64,000 nt of DNA from Ruegeria profundi (GTDB lineage: Bacteria; Pseudomonadota; Alphaproteobacteria; Rhodobacterales; Rhodobacteraceae): positions 248,001 through 312,000 of the forward strand of contig NZ_LQBP01000005.1 of the NCBI RefSeq assembly GCF_001507545.1. Direction: 5' to 3'. A program made the position numbers and the translations under genes. Below are positions 55,905 through 64,000 of this stretch, one piece after another. The notes under the pieces are model-generated. The model searched no databases and was not told the origin of the DNA. It saw nothing but the letters and a program-made list of their open reading frames with translations. Position 1 is the first letter of the stretch; each line of letters begins with the position of its first letter.

Positions 55905-56653
55905 CAGAGCTTCTCCAATGTCTTGTCCAGCCAGCCCAGAAAGCCCTTGGGCTCGTCGGCGACGGGGGCCAGAAGCGGGGCCAGAATGTCGATCTGGTCC
56001 TCGATCTGATCTTTTGGCCGCGGTGGCAGGTATTTGTTGACGGGTTTGGTGCCCATTTCCGGCATCAGGTCCATGCCTTCGCGTTCGGCCACCAGTTTGC
56101 TGACGTCGCTGTCGGGATCACCAAGGTCGCCGAAATGGCGGGCACCGGCCGGGCAAGTGCGCACACAGGAAGGCACGCGGTCTACTTCCGGCAGGTTTTC
56201 GTTGTAGATGCGGTCAACACACAGCGTGCATTTCTTCATCACCCCTTCGGTCATGTCCATTTCGCGCGCTCCATACGGGCAGGACCACGCGCAAAGGCCG
56301 CAGCCGATACAGTCGCTTTCATTCACGAGGACAATGCCGTCTTCAACGCGCTTGTAGCTGGCTCCAGTGGGGCAGACAGTCACGCAGGGCGCGTCCTCGC
56401 AATGCAGGCAGGATTTGGGGAAATGGATAAGCTGGGCAGGTCCGTCTTTTGGCTGCACCTCGTATGAGTGCACACGGTTCAGGAAAGTACCCGATGGGTT
56501 TGCCCCATATGCATCCTGATCGGACAGTGGCGCGCCGTAGTTCTCGGTATTCCAGCCTTTGCATGAGATGACGCAGGCATGGCAGCCGACGCAGGTGTCC
56601 AGGTCGATGACCAGTCCCATTTTACGGTTGGAGGATTCGGGAAGCTGGGTCAT
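55904..56653 (-). CDS. soeB: Sulfite dehydrogenase iron-sulfur subunit SoeB
   Basis: 249 residues carrying four [4Fe-4S] Cys sets of the DmsB/PhsB type: CVGCHACVISCKGWN, CLHCEDAPCVTVCPTGA, CIGCGLCAWSCPYGA, and the last with CTLCVDR and CVRTCPAGARHFGD. It wires the molybdenum subunit to the membrane subunit. There is no signal peptide, consistent with a cytoplasmic-facing complex. It is separated from soeA by a 109-nt spacer with repeat-like hairpins. Confidence 0.92.
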   Translation of the reverse strand: MTQLPESSNRKMGLVIDLDTCVGCHACVISCKGWNTENYGAPLSDQDAYGANPSGTFLNRVHSYEVQPKDGPAQLIHFPKSCLHCEDAPCVTVCPTGASYKRVEDGIVLVNESDCIGCGLCAWSCPYGAREMDMTEGVMKKCTLCVDRIYNENLPEVDRVPSCVRTCPAGARHFGDLGDPDSDVSKLVAEREGMDLMPEMGTKPVNKYLPPRPKDQIEDQIDILAPLLAPVADEPKGFLGWLDKTLEKL

Positions 56654-56683
56654 ATCAGGGAACCTCGGCTGTGGTAGGCGGGG

Positions 56684-56750
56684 GAGGGGGCCAGCCCCCT
56701 CTTGAGCCTGCGGCTCAATTCACCCCCGGGATATTTTTGACCAGATGAAG
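56684..56750. repeat. REP-like element: two hairpins plus a conserved-looking box
   Basis: GAGGGGG/CCCCCTC with a CCAG loop (56684-56701) is immediately followed by TTGAGCC/GGCTCAA with a TGC loop (56702-56718), then a box CCCCCGGGATATTTTTGACC (from 56723) ending in AGATGAAG. I recall similar CCCGGGATATTTTTG boxes scattered between genes of Rhodobacterales genomes. It fills the soeA-soeB gap. Only one copy was noticed here. Confidence 0.5.
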
Positions 56751-56762
56751 GGCGGATCCGGG

Positions 56763-59576
56763 TCATTTGCCCACCTTCCATGCAAGATCTTTCGGACCGG
56801 TGCCTACTGGGGACTTTATAGGGGCAAACTCGGGCTGGCTTTCGGCATCGCTGGGGGCTTCGGCTTTTTCGATTTTGACTTTCAGGTCGAACCACGCGGC
56901 CTGACCGGTCACCGGGTCAGAATTGGCCCATCGCATCCCATCCCCTTTTGGTGGCAGCAATTCGTGAATTAGGTGGTTCAGCAAAAAGCCTTTGGTGGCT
57001 TCCGGTGCATCCTCTTGCAATGCCCACGCGCCTTTGCGTTTGCCGATGGCGTTCCACGTCCAAACGGTGTTTTCGTTCAGGGCGGCCATCTCCATGACAG
57101 GTACCGTGATCTCTCCGTGCGGGGACGTGACCTTGGCCCAGTCGCCATCGTTCAGCCCGTGCTCGCGCATCAGTTTGGTTGGCACATATAGCGGGTTGCG
57201 GCCATGCAACTGGCGCAGCCAAGCGTTCTGAGTGCCCCAACTGTGATACATCGCCATAGGGCGCTGGGTCAGGGCGTTAACCGTAAAGCCTTCGTTGCCC
57301 TGCTGATCGGTTTCATACCAGATGGGCAGCGGGTCCATTGCGTTTTGAACCCGTTGGCGCAGATGATCGGGCGGTTGGCAGTCGCCATACCCCTCGGCGG
57401 CCAGTTGAAACTTGCGCATAGGTTCCGAGTAGAGCTGAAACAGGTAAGGCTGGGTGCTGTCATACAGGCCCATACCCACTGCCCAGTCCTGATAGGCCGT
57501 GTTCCAGGGTTTGTAGTAATCCGCACCTTTCGGAATATGCGAAACGAAAAAGCCGCCATTTTCGATGTAGCGGTTTAGCTGGTCTGGATTGACCTCACCA
57601 CGCCCGACTTTGTCACCGTTGCCGCGAAACCCGGCCAAAGGTCCGATACCCGGTTTACGCTCGTGGTTGACGATGTAATCGGCGTAGTCCTTCCACTTGG
57701 GTGTACCGTCCGCGTTGGTGAAACCGGGCAGGCTCATGCGGTTGGCCAGTTCGATCAGCACCGACTGAAAACCACGTACGTCTCGGTCGGGTTCCACGAC
57801 GGGCCAGCGGATCGCGTCGGCTGCGGCGTCGGCCTCGCAGATCGGACGATCCAGCAACGAGATACAGTCGTAACGCTCCAGATAGGTCGTGTCAGGCAGG
57901 ATCAGGTCCGCATAGGCAACCATTTCCGAGGAATATGCATCAGAATAGATGATGCGGGGAATAACATATTTTCCATCCTCGTTTCGGGCGGTCAGCATCT
58001 CCATCACGCCCTTGGTGTTCATGGAGGAGTTCCACGACATGTTCGCCATGTACATGAACAGCGTGTCGATCTTGTACGGATCTCCTGCCGCGGCGTTCGA
58101 GATCACCATATGCATCAGGCCGTGGGCCGACATCGGGTTTTCCCAGGTAAACGCCTTGTCGATGCGCTGGGCGGTGCCGTCCTCGTTAAGCAGCAAATCC
58201 TCGGGGCCGCGTGGAAAGCCGAGATGCGGGCCCTCTAGTGGGCGTCCGGGCCGGCGGTCGCCATGCGGGGTGGGGTGCGCCTCGACCGGTTTCGGATAGG
58301 GCGGTTTAAATCGGAATCCGCCGGGGACCTCGACCGTGCCCAGCAGGATTTGCAACACGTGCAGGGCGCGGCACGTCTGGAAGCCGTTGGCATGGGCCGA
58401 GATGCCACGCATGGCGTGAAAACTGACCGGGCGGCCGATCATCTTCGCATGTCTCTCGCCCCGGAAATCGGTCCATTCTTGGTCCAGCTCGATGGCCTCA
58501 TCAAAGGCGACGCGGGCGATTTCGGCGGCGATGGCGCGGATGCGTTGGGCCGGGATTCCGCAGCGGTCGGCGACGGCCTCGGGTGCGTGGTCGTCGGACA
58601 GGTACTTCTCGGCCATCAGGTGGAAGACCGGGCGATGGGTAACGCCATCTAGTTCATAAGTCGCCGACAGGTCCGGGCGCACACCCGGCTTGTCAAAGGC
58701 GGTGGGTTCGCCAATGGTGCGGTCGATCACCAGCGGTTTGCCGTCGGCGTCGCGTAGGAACAGGCCTTTTTCCGGACCTTCCGCAGCATTCACCAGAACT
58801 GGCGCGTTGGTGTAGCGGCTGAGGTAGTCCAGATCGATTTTGCCTGCCTTCATCAGTACATGGATCAACGACAAGATGAACAAGCCATCGGTGCCCGGCG
58901 TGATGCCGACCCAATCATCGGCGACCGCGTTATAGCCGGTTCGGATCGGATTTACCCCGATCACCCGCGCGCCGCGCGCCTTGATCTTGCCAATACCCAT
59001 CTTAATCGGGTTGCTGTCGTGGTCTTCGGCCACGCCGAACAGCATGAACAGCTTGGTGTGGTCCCAGTCGGGCTGGCCGAATTCCCAAAACGCGCCGCCC
59101 ATTGTATAGATACCGCCCGCCGCCATGTTGACCGAGCAGAACCCGCCATGCGCCGCGTAGTTCGGCGTGCCGAAATTCTGTGCCCAAAAGGACGTGAAGC
59201 TTTGGCTCTGATCCCGACCCGTAAAGAACGCCAGCTTTTGCGGAGCAGTCTCGTGCAACTCGTTCAGCCAGCCCACTGCGGTGCTGATCGCTTCGTCCCA
59301 CTCAATCTCGCGGAACTCACCTGATCCGCGCGGACCGACGCGCCGCAGCGGCTTGCGCAAGCGCGACGGCGCGTTGACCTGCATGATCCCTGCGCTGCCC
59401 TTAGCGCACAGAACGCCCTTGTTCACCGGGTGGTCGCGGTTGCCCTCAATATAGGCGACTTTATCGTCTTTCATATGCACGTTTATCCCGCAGCGGCAGG
59501 CGCACATGTAGCAGGTGGTCTGCCGAACTTCGTCAGAGACTTTTGGCGAAAGATCAAGGTCTGGTTGCTGGCTCAC
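56763..59576 (-). CDS. soeA: Sulfite dehydrogenase molybdopterin subunit SoeA
   Basis: 937 residues of the DMSO-reductase family. An N-terminal [4Fe-4S] site (TTCYMCACRCGINVH, then VLCAKGSAG) is followed by MGD-binding domains (VNPIRTGYNAVADDWVGITPGTDG, TKLMREHGLNDGDWAKVTSPHGE). No Tat signal precedes the cluster, so it should face the cytoplasm, as in SoeABC. It oxidises sulfite to sulfate. Its position after xsc, which releases sulfite, strongly supports this over thiosulfate or polysulfide reductase. Its ATG overlaps the ackA stop by 4 nt. Confidence 0.9.
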   Translation of the reverse strand: MSQQPDLDLSPKVSDEVRQTTCYMCACRCGINVHMKDDKVAYIEGNRDHPVNKGVLCAKGSAGIMQVNAPSRLRKPLRRVGPRGSGEFREIEWDEAISTAVGWLNELHETAPQKLAFFTGRDQSQSFTSFWAQNFGTPNYAAHGGFCSVNMAAGGIYTMGGAFWEFGQPDWDHTKLFMLFGVAEDHDSNPIKMGIGKIKARGARVIGVNPIRTGYNAVADDWVGITPGTDGLFILSLIHVLMKAGKIDLDYLSRYTNAPVLVNAAEGPEKGLFLRDADGKPLVIDRTIGEPTAFDKPGVRPDLSATYELDGVTHRPVFHLMAEKYLSDDHAPEAVADRCGIPAQRIRAIAAEIARVAFDEAIELDQEWTDFRGERHAKMIGRPVSFHAMRGISAHANGFQTCRALHVLQILLGTVEVPGGFRFKPPYPKPVEAHPTPHGDRRPGRPLEGPHLGFPRGPEDLLLNEDGTAQRIDKAFTWENPMSAHGLMHMVISNAAAGDPYKIDTLFMYMANMSWNSSMNTKGVMEMLTARNEDGKYVIPRIIYSDAYSSEMVAYADLILPDTTYLERYDCISLLDRPICEADAAADAIRWPVVEPDRDVRGFQSVLIELANRMSLPGFTNADGTPKWKDYADYIVNHERKPGIGPLAGFRGNGDKVGRGEVNPDQLNRYIENGGFFVSHIPKGADYYKPWNTAYQDWAVGMGLYDSTQPYLFQLYSEPMRKFQLAAEGYGDCQPPDHLRQRVQNAMDPLPIWYETDQQGNEGFTVNALTQRPMAMYHSWGTQNAWLRQLHGRNPLYVPTKLMREHGLNDGDWAKVTSPHGEITVPVMEMAALNENTVWTWNAIGKRKGAWALQEDAPEATKGFLLNHLIHELLPPKGDGMRWANSDPVTGQAAWFDLKVKIEKAEAPSDAESQPEFAPIKSPVGTGPKDLAWKVGK

Positions 59577-60670
59577 GTGCTGGCTCTCCGGTGTGTGTCC
59601 CGTTGCGGTGCCTCTGCATTCAACAGGCGCAGCGTATCGCGTGCAATCTGCTTTTCTTCATCGGCGGGCACAACATGAACGGGGACCTGCCCCAAAAAGG
59701 ACAGGTGTTGCATGATGTTGTGTCGGATGGGCTCCGCATTTTCACCGATGCCCCCGGTGAAAGCGACCGCATCCAGCCCGCCCATCGCGACAATTGCGCT
59801 TCCGGCGTGGCGTGCGGCCCAGTAACAGAAGTGATCAACCGCAAAGCGTGCCGCGTCGTCGTCGCGGCTTAGAAGTTCGGCCATGTCATTTGTACCGGCC
59901 AGACCCTTCAACCCACTTTGCGTGTTGAGTATCTTGTCGGTCTGCTCCAGACCATATTCCTGAACCAGCCGCAAAACCGCCATGCCATCGATAGCGCCGC
60001 TGCGGGTACCCATTGTCAGCCCGTCAAGCGGGGAATAGCCCATACTGGTTGCCTTGCTTTTCCCGTCGAGAATGGCACACAGGCTGGCCCCGTTTCCCAA
60101 GTGGAACGCCAGTAAACGCGACGGCAACGCATCACCAAAATGTTCTACAAGCGCCGCATAGCTGAGCCCATGAAACCCACTGCGTCGCAAGCCGAGCGAC
60201 CGGGCTTGTTCGGGCAGGGCGTATGTCGTCGCGACGGCCGGGTTGCTGGCGTGAAAAGCCGTGTCAAAACACGCGAACTGCCTCAGGTCAGGCATTTTGT
60301 TCGCAAGACTTTGGATTGCCGTCAGGTTGTGGGGGTTGTGCAGCGGGGCCAAAGGAATGCAGGCGGCGATCTGATCCAGCACGGTTTGCGTCAGCCGTGT
60401 AGGCTGCGTCAGTTCGGTGCCGCCATGGACCACGCGATGACCGGCTGCGCTGAGGTCTGACAGGCTTACACCTTGCTCCTCCAACGCCTCTAACACCCTA
60501 GTCAGAGCCACCGCGTGGTCGGGTACCTCGACACTGGCGGTGATGTCGCCAAGTTTCAGCCGTGCGGCACCGCCGATTTCTGTAACCGCAGCAGACAGGG
60601 CCGAGGTAAGGTCGAGCTTGAAAAGCTCGACCTTGATCGAGGACGATCCTGCATTGACGACAAGAATCAT
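59573..60670 (-). CDS. ackA: Acetate kinase
   Basis: About 365 residues, a little shorter than the usual ~400. Family motifs are LVVNAGSSSIKVELF, AAGHRVVHGG, FDTAFHAS, GYSPLDGLTMGTRSGAID and AFTGGIGENAEPIR. It turns the acetyl phosphate made by Xsc into acetate with ATP formation. I chose ATG 60670 (MILVVN) with GGGAT upstream. It lies between xsc and soeA; no pta gene is present in the window. Confidence 0.94.
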   Translation of the reverse strand: MILVVNAGSSSIKVELFKLDLTSALSAAVTEIGGAARLKLGDITASVEVPDHAVALTRVLEALEEQGVSLSDLSAAGHRVVHGGTELTQPTRLTQTVLDQIAACIPLAPLHNPHNLTAIQSLANKMPDLRQFACFDTAFHASNPAVATTYALPEQARSLGLRRSGFHGLSYAALVEHFGDALPSRLLAFHLGNGASLCAILDGKSKATSMGYSPLDGLTMGTRSGAIDGMAVLRLVQEYGLEQTDKILNTQSGLKGLAGTNDMAELLSRDDDAARFAVDHFCYWAARHAGSAIVAMGGLDAVAFTGGIGENAEPIRHNIMQHLSFLGQVPVHVVPADEEKQIARDTLRLLNAEAPQRDTHRRAST

Positions 60671-60763
60671 AGATCCCGGCACGTCAGATTGTGCATAGGT
60701 CCGGTTTCGGTCAATCAAAGGCTCCTGTTGTGGAGGCAGGCAAGCAGAGGCTTGCCTGACCGT

Positions 60764-62536
60764 TCAATGTTGCGGTGCCATATCTGCCGCGTCGACTCCG
60801 GCGACTGCAACTGGCTTTTTCATCGCGTCGCGGCGGAACGGCTCACCCAATTCCTGATTGATCATGACTTCAATTAGGGTGGTCGTGCCATTCTTCTGGT
60901 CTTCGATCGCCTGTTTTAGCGCTGCGGTCATCTCGTCCATCGTGCGGGCGACGACACCCTTGAGGCCACAGGCCTGCGCGATACCGGCGTAGGATACCTT
61001 GGTGTCCAGCTCGGTGCCTACGAAGTTGTCGTCGAACCACAGGGTCGAGTTGCGCTTTTCCGCGCCCCACTGGTAGTTGCGGAAAACGACTTGCGTCACG
61101 GCCGGCCATTCCTCGCGGCCGATAGCCGTCAGTTCGTTTACAGCGATGCCAAACGCGCCGTCACCGGCAAAGCCCACGACCGGCACATCCGGACAGCCGA
61201 TCTTGGCGCCGACGATGGCGGGCAAGCCGTAACCGCAGGGGCCGAACAGGCCGGGCGCAAGGTATTTGCGGCCCGCTTCAAAGGATGGATAAGCGTTGCC
61301 GATGGCGCAGTTGTTGCCGATGTCCGAGCTTATGATGGCCTCTTTCGGCAGGGCCGCCTGTATTGCGCGCCATGCCATGCGGGGGCTCATCCAGTCGGGC
61401 TTGGCCGCGCGGGCGCGTTCATTCCAGGTGGTGCCGGGGTCGTCGTCTTCGTGATCCATGCTGGAAAGCTGCTGAGCCCAGGCAGATTTCTTCTGCGCGA
61501 TCTTTGCCTTGCGGTCCGCGCGGCCTTCGTCACCGGCGGTGTCGCTGAGCTGGGCCAGAATGCCCTTGGCCACTTTGGCCGCGTCCCCGATAATTCCGAC
61601 CGTGACCTTCTTGGTCAGACCGATACGATCCGGGTTGATGTCAACCTGAATGATCTTGGCATCGGCTGGCCAATACTCCATGCCATACCCCGGCAAGGTC
61701 GAGAATGGGTTCAAACGTGTGCCCAGACACAGAACCACGTCGGCTTCGCTGATCAGCTCCATCCCGGCCTTCGATCCGTTATAGCCCAGCGGTCCAGCAA
61801 ACAGAGGGTGCGAGCCGGGGAAGGCGTCGTTGTGCTGGTAGCCAACGCAGACCGGTGCGTCCAGACGCTCGGCCAAAGCTTTTGATGCCTCGATCCCGCC
61901 TTCGGACAGGACCACGCCCGCTCCGTTCAGGATGACGGGGTTCTTGGCGTTCGACAGCAGTTCGGCGGCTTGCGCAACGGCGGCTTCACCGCCCGAGGGG
62001 CGTTCGAACTCGACAACTGCCGGCAGTTCGACATCGATGACCTGAGTCCACATGTCTCGCGGGATATTCAACTGGGCCGGGGCGCTTGCACGTTTGGCCT
62101 GCATGATCACGCGGTTCAGAACTTCGCAAACGCGGGTCGGATCGCGGACTTCTTCCTGATAGGCAACCATGTCCTCGAACAGCTTCATCTGCTCGACTTC
62201 CTGGAAGCCACCTTGTCCAATTGTCTTGTTCGCCGCCTGCGGAGTGACCAGCAATAGCGGGGTGTGGTTCCAGTACGCGGTTTTCACGGCCGTCACGAAG
62301 TTTGTAATTCCTGGGCCGTTCTGCGCGATCATCATCGACATCTTGCCGGTGGCGCGGGTGTAACCGTCGGCCATCATTCCGGCGCTACCTTCGTGCGCGC
62401 AGTCCCAGAACATGATCCCGGCCTTCGGGAACAGGTCCGATATCGGCATCATGGCCGAGCCGATGATGCCAAAGGCGTGCTCGATACCGTGCATCTGCAA
62501 AACCTTCACAAAGGCTTCTTCTGTGGTCATCTTCAT
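60764..62536 (-). CDS. xsc: Sulfoacetaldehyde acetyltransferase
   Basis: 590 residues, a ThDP enzyme. N-terminal Pyr domain: FGIIGSAMMPISDLF and CAHEGSAGMMADGYTRATG (catalytic Glu). C-terminal PP domain: VVGFAGDGAFGIAVNELTAI with the GDG...N ThDP-Mg motif. The sequence matches Xsc rather than acetolactate synthase. It uses phosphate to cleave sulfoacetaldehyde into acetyl phosphate and sulfite, the central step of taurine and other C2-sulfonate degradation. GGAG lies 9 nt before ATG. It follows tauR after 125 nt on the same strand. Confidence 0.95.
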   Translation of the reverse strand: MKMTTEEAFVKVLQMHGIEHAFGIIGSAMMPISDLFPKAGIMFWDCAHEGSAGMMADGYTRATGKMSMMIAQNGPGITNFVTAVKTAYWNHTPLLLVTPQAANKTIGQGGFQEVEQMKLFEDMVAYQEEVRDPTRVCEVLNRVIMQAKRASAPAQLNIPRDMWTQVIDVELPAVVEFERPSGGEAAVAQAAELLSNAKNPVILNGAGVVLSEGGIEASKALAERLDAPVCVGYQHNDAFPGSHPLFAGPLGYNGSKAGMELISEADVVLCLGTRLNPFSTLPGYGMEYWPADAKIIQVDINPDRIGLTKKVTVGIIGDAAKVAKGILAQLSDTAGDEGRADRKAKIAQKKSAWAQQLSSMDHEDDDPGTTWNERARAAKPDWMSPRMAWRAIQAALPKEAIISSDIGNNCAIGNAYPSFEAGRKYLAPGLFGPCGYGLPAIVGAKIGCPDVPVVGFAGDGAFGIAVNELTAIGREEWPAVTQVVFRNYQWGAEKRNSTLWFDDNFVGTELDTKVSYAGIAQACGLKGVVARTMDEMTAALKQAIEDQKNGTTTLIEVMINQELGEPFRRDAMKKPVAVAGVDAADMAPQH

Positions 62537-62661
62537 CTGAGCGATCTCCGAGGATAAGTGGAACGGCGGGGCGGTTTGCGCTGCCTTTGCCTACGGTTTT
62601 GGCGTATGGGACGGGGCTGCGTTAGGGCCAGAACGGGTGGCGGATTAGGTCCAGTCTGGTG

Positions 62662-64000
62662 TTAGCTTGCGCGTATGGCATCAGCGATCAGCTTGACGCC
62701 CGGATCGATCCGATCCTGCCGGATTGAGGAATAGCCAAGGCGGTAGAAATTCTTTGGTTTGTCCAACCCAGCAAAGAAAGACGCCCCGGGTTCTATATGG
62801 ACACTCTGGCCCTGCAGGGTATGGGCCAATTGCGTTGTGTCGACATGGTCAGGCGCTGACATCCACAGGGACGAGCCGCCCATGATCCCCCGTCCGGCGA
62901 CGGTCAGACCGTGTTCCTCTATTGCTGTGTCCAATGCCTCGCGCCGCTGTGCCAGCGCCTTAGACATGCGCCTGATTTGCGCGTCGTAGTGGCCCAACGA
63001 CAGGAAATAGGCTGTTGTGCGCTGAATATGGCCCGGCGGGTGGCGCAGCACCAGGGAACGCAGCGCGCGCGCTTCGCGGATGAACGGTTCGGACCCGACC
63101 ATGTAACCCAAGCGCAATCCGGGAAAGATCGATTTCGAAAAGCTGCCGACGTATATCACGCGGCCATCCCGGTCCATCGACTTCAGCGCCGGAGAAGGGG
63201 CGCCCAGAAAGGCCATCTCGAATTCGTAATCGTCTTCGACCACGATGGCATCCAGATCCCGTGCGCGCTCCAGCAGCTTGGTCCGGCGTTCAACGGGCAT
63301 TGTTGCGGTTGTTGGGCATTGATGGCTGGGGGTCGTGAAAATGACATCGGTGCCGTCTGGCAAAGCATCAGGCGGCAATCCATCACTGTCAACGGGCAGA
63401 GCGGTCACGTTGCAATCCCAAGGGTCCAACAGACTGCGGAGGGCGTAGTAGCAGGGATCTTCGATCACGGCAGTCCGATTGCGGGTCAGCAAGATTTGAG
63501 AGGCCAGCCATAGCGCATTCTGCGCCCCCATGGTGATCAGAATCTCTTCGGGGCGGGCGGCTATGCCGCGGCGGGGCAAGGTGTGGCGGGCGATGAACTC
63601 AACCAACAGGGGATCATCCTGATCGACATAGTCTGCGGTCAGTGTGTCGAACTCTTTGTGCCCAAGCGCACGCACGGCGCACAGGCGCCAGTTGGCGTGG
63701 TCGAACAGCGACTGGTCGGCCTGACCGTAGATGAAGGGATAGCGATAGCTGCGCCAATCGGCCGGTTTCGCAAGCACATCCCCGCCCGAAAATCGACGGG
63801 CAAGGGCAGCGTCCCAGTCAACGGTTTCCGTCCCGCGCTGGACAGGCGTGTATTTGGGCGGCACCGGTGCGTTTTGCGAGACAAAATACCCCGACCGCCC
63901 CTTTGCCGTCAGGTAGTCATTGGCAAGCAATTCCGTATATGCCAGCGTCACCGTGATGCGACTTACCCCCAGGTGGGCGGCCAGTTTGCGTGACGAAGGT
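62662..64000 (-). CDS. tauR: MocR-family regulator TauR (5' end beyond window)
   Basis: About 445 codons are visible, and the reading frame runs off the right edge. The visible N-terminus is the end of a GntR winged helix (PSSRKLAAHLGVSRITVTLAYTELLANDYL), followed by a fold-type I aminotransferase-like domain with the PLP Lys in YVGSFSKSIFPGLRLGYMV. MocR proteins of this type (TauR) activate taurine transport and degradation genes with PLP as cofactor. Adjacency to xsc supports that name. The start codon and promoter lie outside the window. Confidence 0.88.
   Translation of the reverse strand, partial: PSSRKLAAHLGVSRITVTLAYTELLANDYLTAKGRSGYFVSQNAPVPPKYTPVQRGTETVDWDAALARRFSGGDVLAKPADWRSYRYPFIYGQADQSLFDHANWRLCAVRALGHKEFDTLTADYVDQDDPLLVEFIARHTLPRRGIAARPEEILITMGAQNALWLASQILLTRNRTAVIEDPCYYALRSLLDPWDCNVTALPVDSDGLPPDALPDGTDVIFTTPSHQCPTTATMPVERRTKLLERARDLDAIVVEDDYEFEMAFLGAPSPALKSMDRDGRVIYVGSFSKSIFPGLRLGYMVGSEPFIREARALRSLVLRHPPGHIQRTTAYFLSLGHYDAQIRRMSKALAQRREALDTAIEEHGLTVAGRGIMGGSSLWMSAPDHVDTTQLAHTLQGQSVHIEPGASFFAGLDKPKNFYRLGYSSIRQDRIDPGVKLIADAIRAS

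Overview
The window looks like the chromosome of a marine Roseobacter-type alphaproteobacterium (Rhodobacterales). This rests on gene content: DUF2125 and DUF3576 proteins, an N-terminally extended RibA, a taurine/sulfite module (xsc-ackA-soeABC with a TauR regulator), two dimethylglycine-dehydrogenase-like demethylases, an ECF41 sigma factor, and moderately GC-rich, tightly packed genes. I saw no rRNA or tRNA gene, CRISPR array, intact insertion sequence or prophage, and no clear pseudogene. About 57 protein genes are called.

Layout. 1-401: no convincing gene. 402-5673: a DUF2125 exported protein, a three-gene SDR / crotonase-like / VOC operon, a small HNH protein and a BaiN-type flavoprotein. 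5670-10265: leuS-lptE-holA with 4- to 14-nt overlaps, and a DUF3576 lipoprotein. 10551-14809: a major porin, yggS, an L,D-transpeptidase, ribA and an orphan response regulator. 14869-14941: a candidate small RNA ending in a strong terminator. 14995-25686: GNAT, xthA, thioredoxin-TPR / LON-domain / Trm112, a UbiH-type hydroxylase, amidase, aminotransferase, ftsK and lolA. 25699-32941: a lytic transglycosylase lipoprotein, AEC carrier, hspQ, ggt, an orphan STAS/HATPase partner-switching pair, thiolase, free-Met-sulfoxide reductase and two small membrane proteins.

32984-41774 is the first module of interest. An XRE-cupin regulator, LysE exporter, GFA-family protein and 817-aa FAD/GcvT demethylase are closely spaced. 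A quinone-reductase-like dehydrogenase, a homocysteine S-methyltransferase and a second 817-aa FAD/GcvT demethylase follow. Together they suggest handling of N-methylated compounds (betaine, dimethylglycine or sarcosine type) with one-carbon capture. 41935-53541 holds transporters, a GDSL hydrolase, a pseudouridine synthase, a WYL regulator with a perfect palindrome upstream, an OmpA-like lipoprotein, a split MnmC pair (separate oxidase and methyltransferase genes), a Slt70-like transglycosylase and dapA.

53578-54978 is an ECF41 sigma factor with its usual carboxymuconolactone-decarboxylase-like partner and a matching promoter. 55017-64000 encodes sulfonate dissimilation: TauR (cut by the window edge), Xsc (sulfoacetaldehyde to acetyl phosphate plus sulfite), AckA (acetyl phosphate to acetate plus ATP) and SoeABC (sulfite to sulfate, electrons to quinone). 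I did not find a clearly novel system. The best leads are the ECF41 promoter, the demethylation locus, the candidate sRNA, and a repeat-like element between soeA and soeB.
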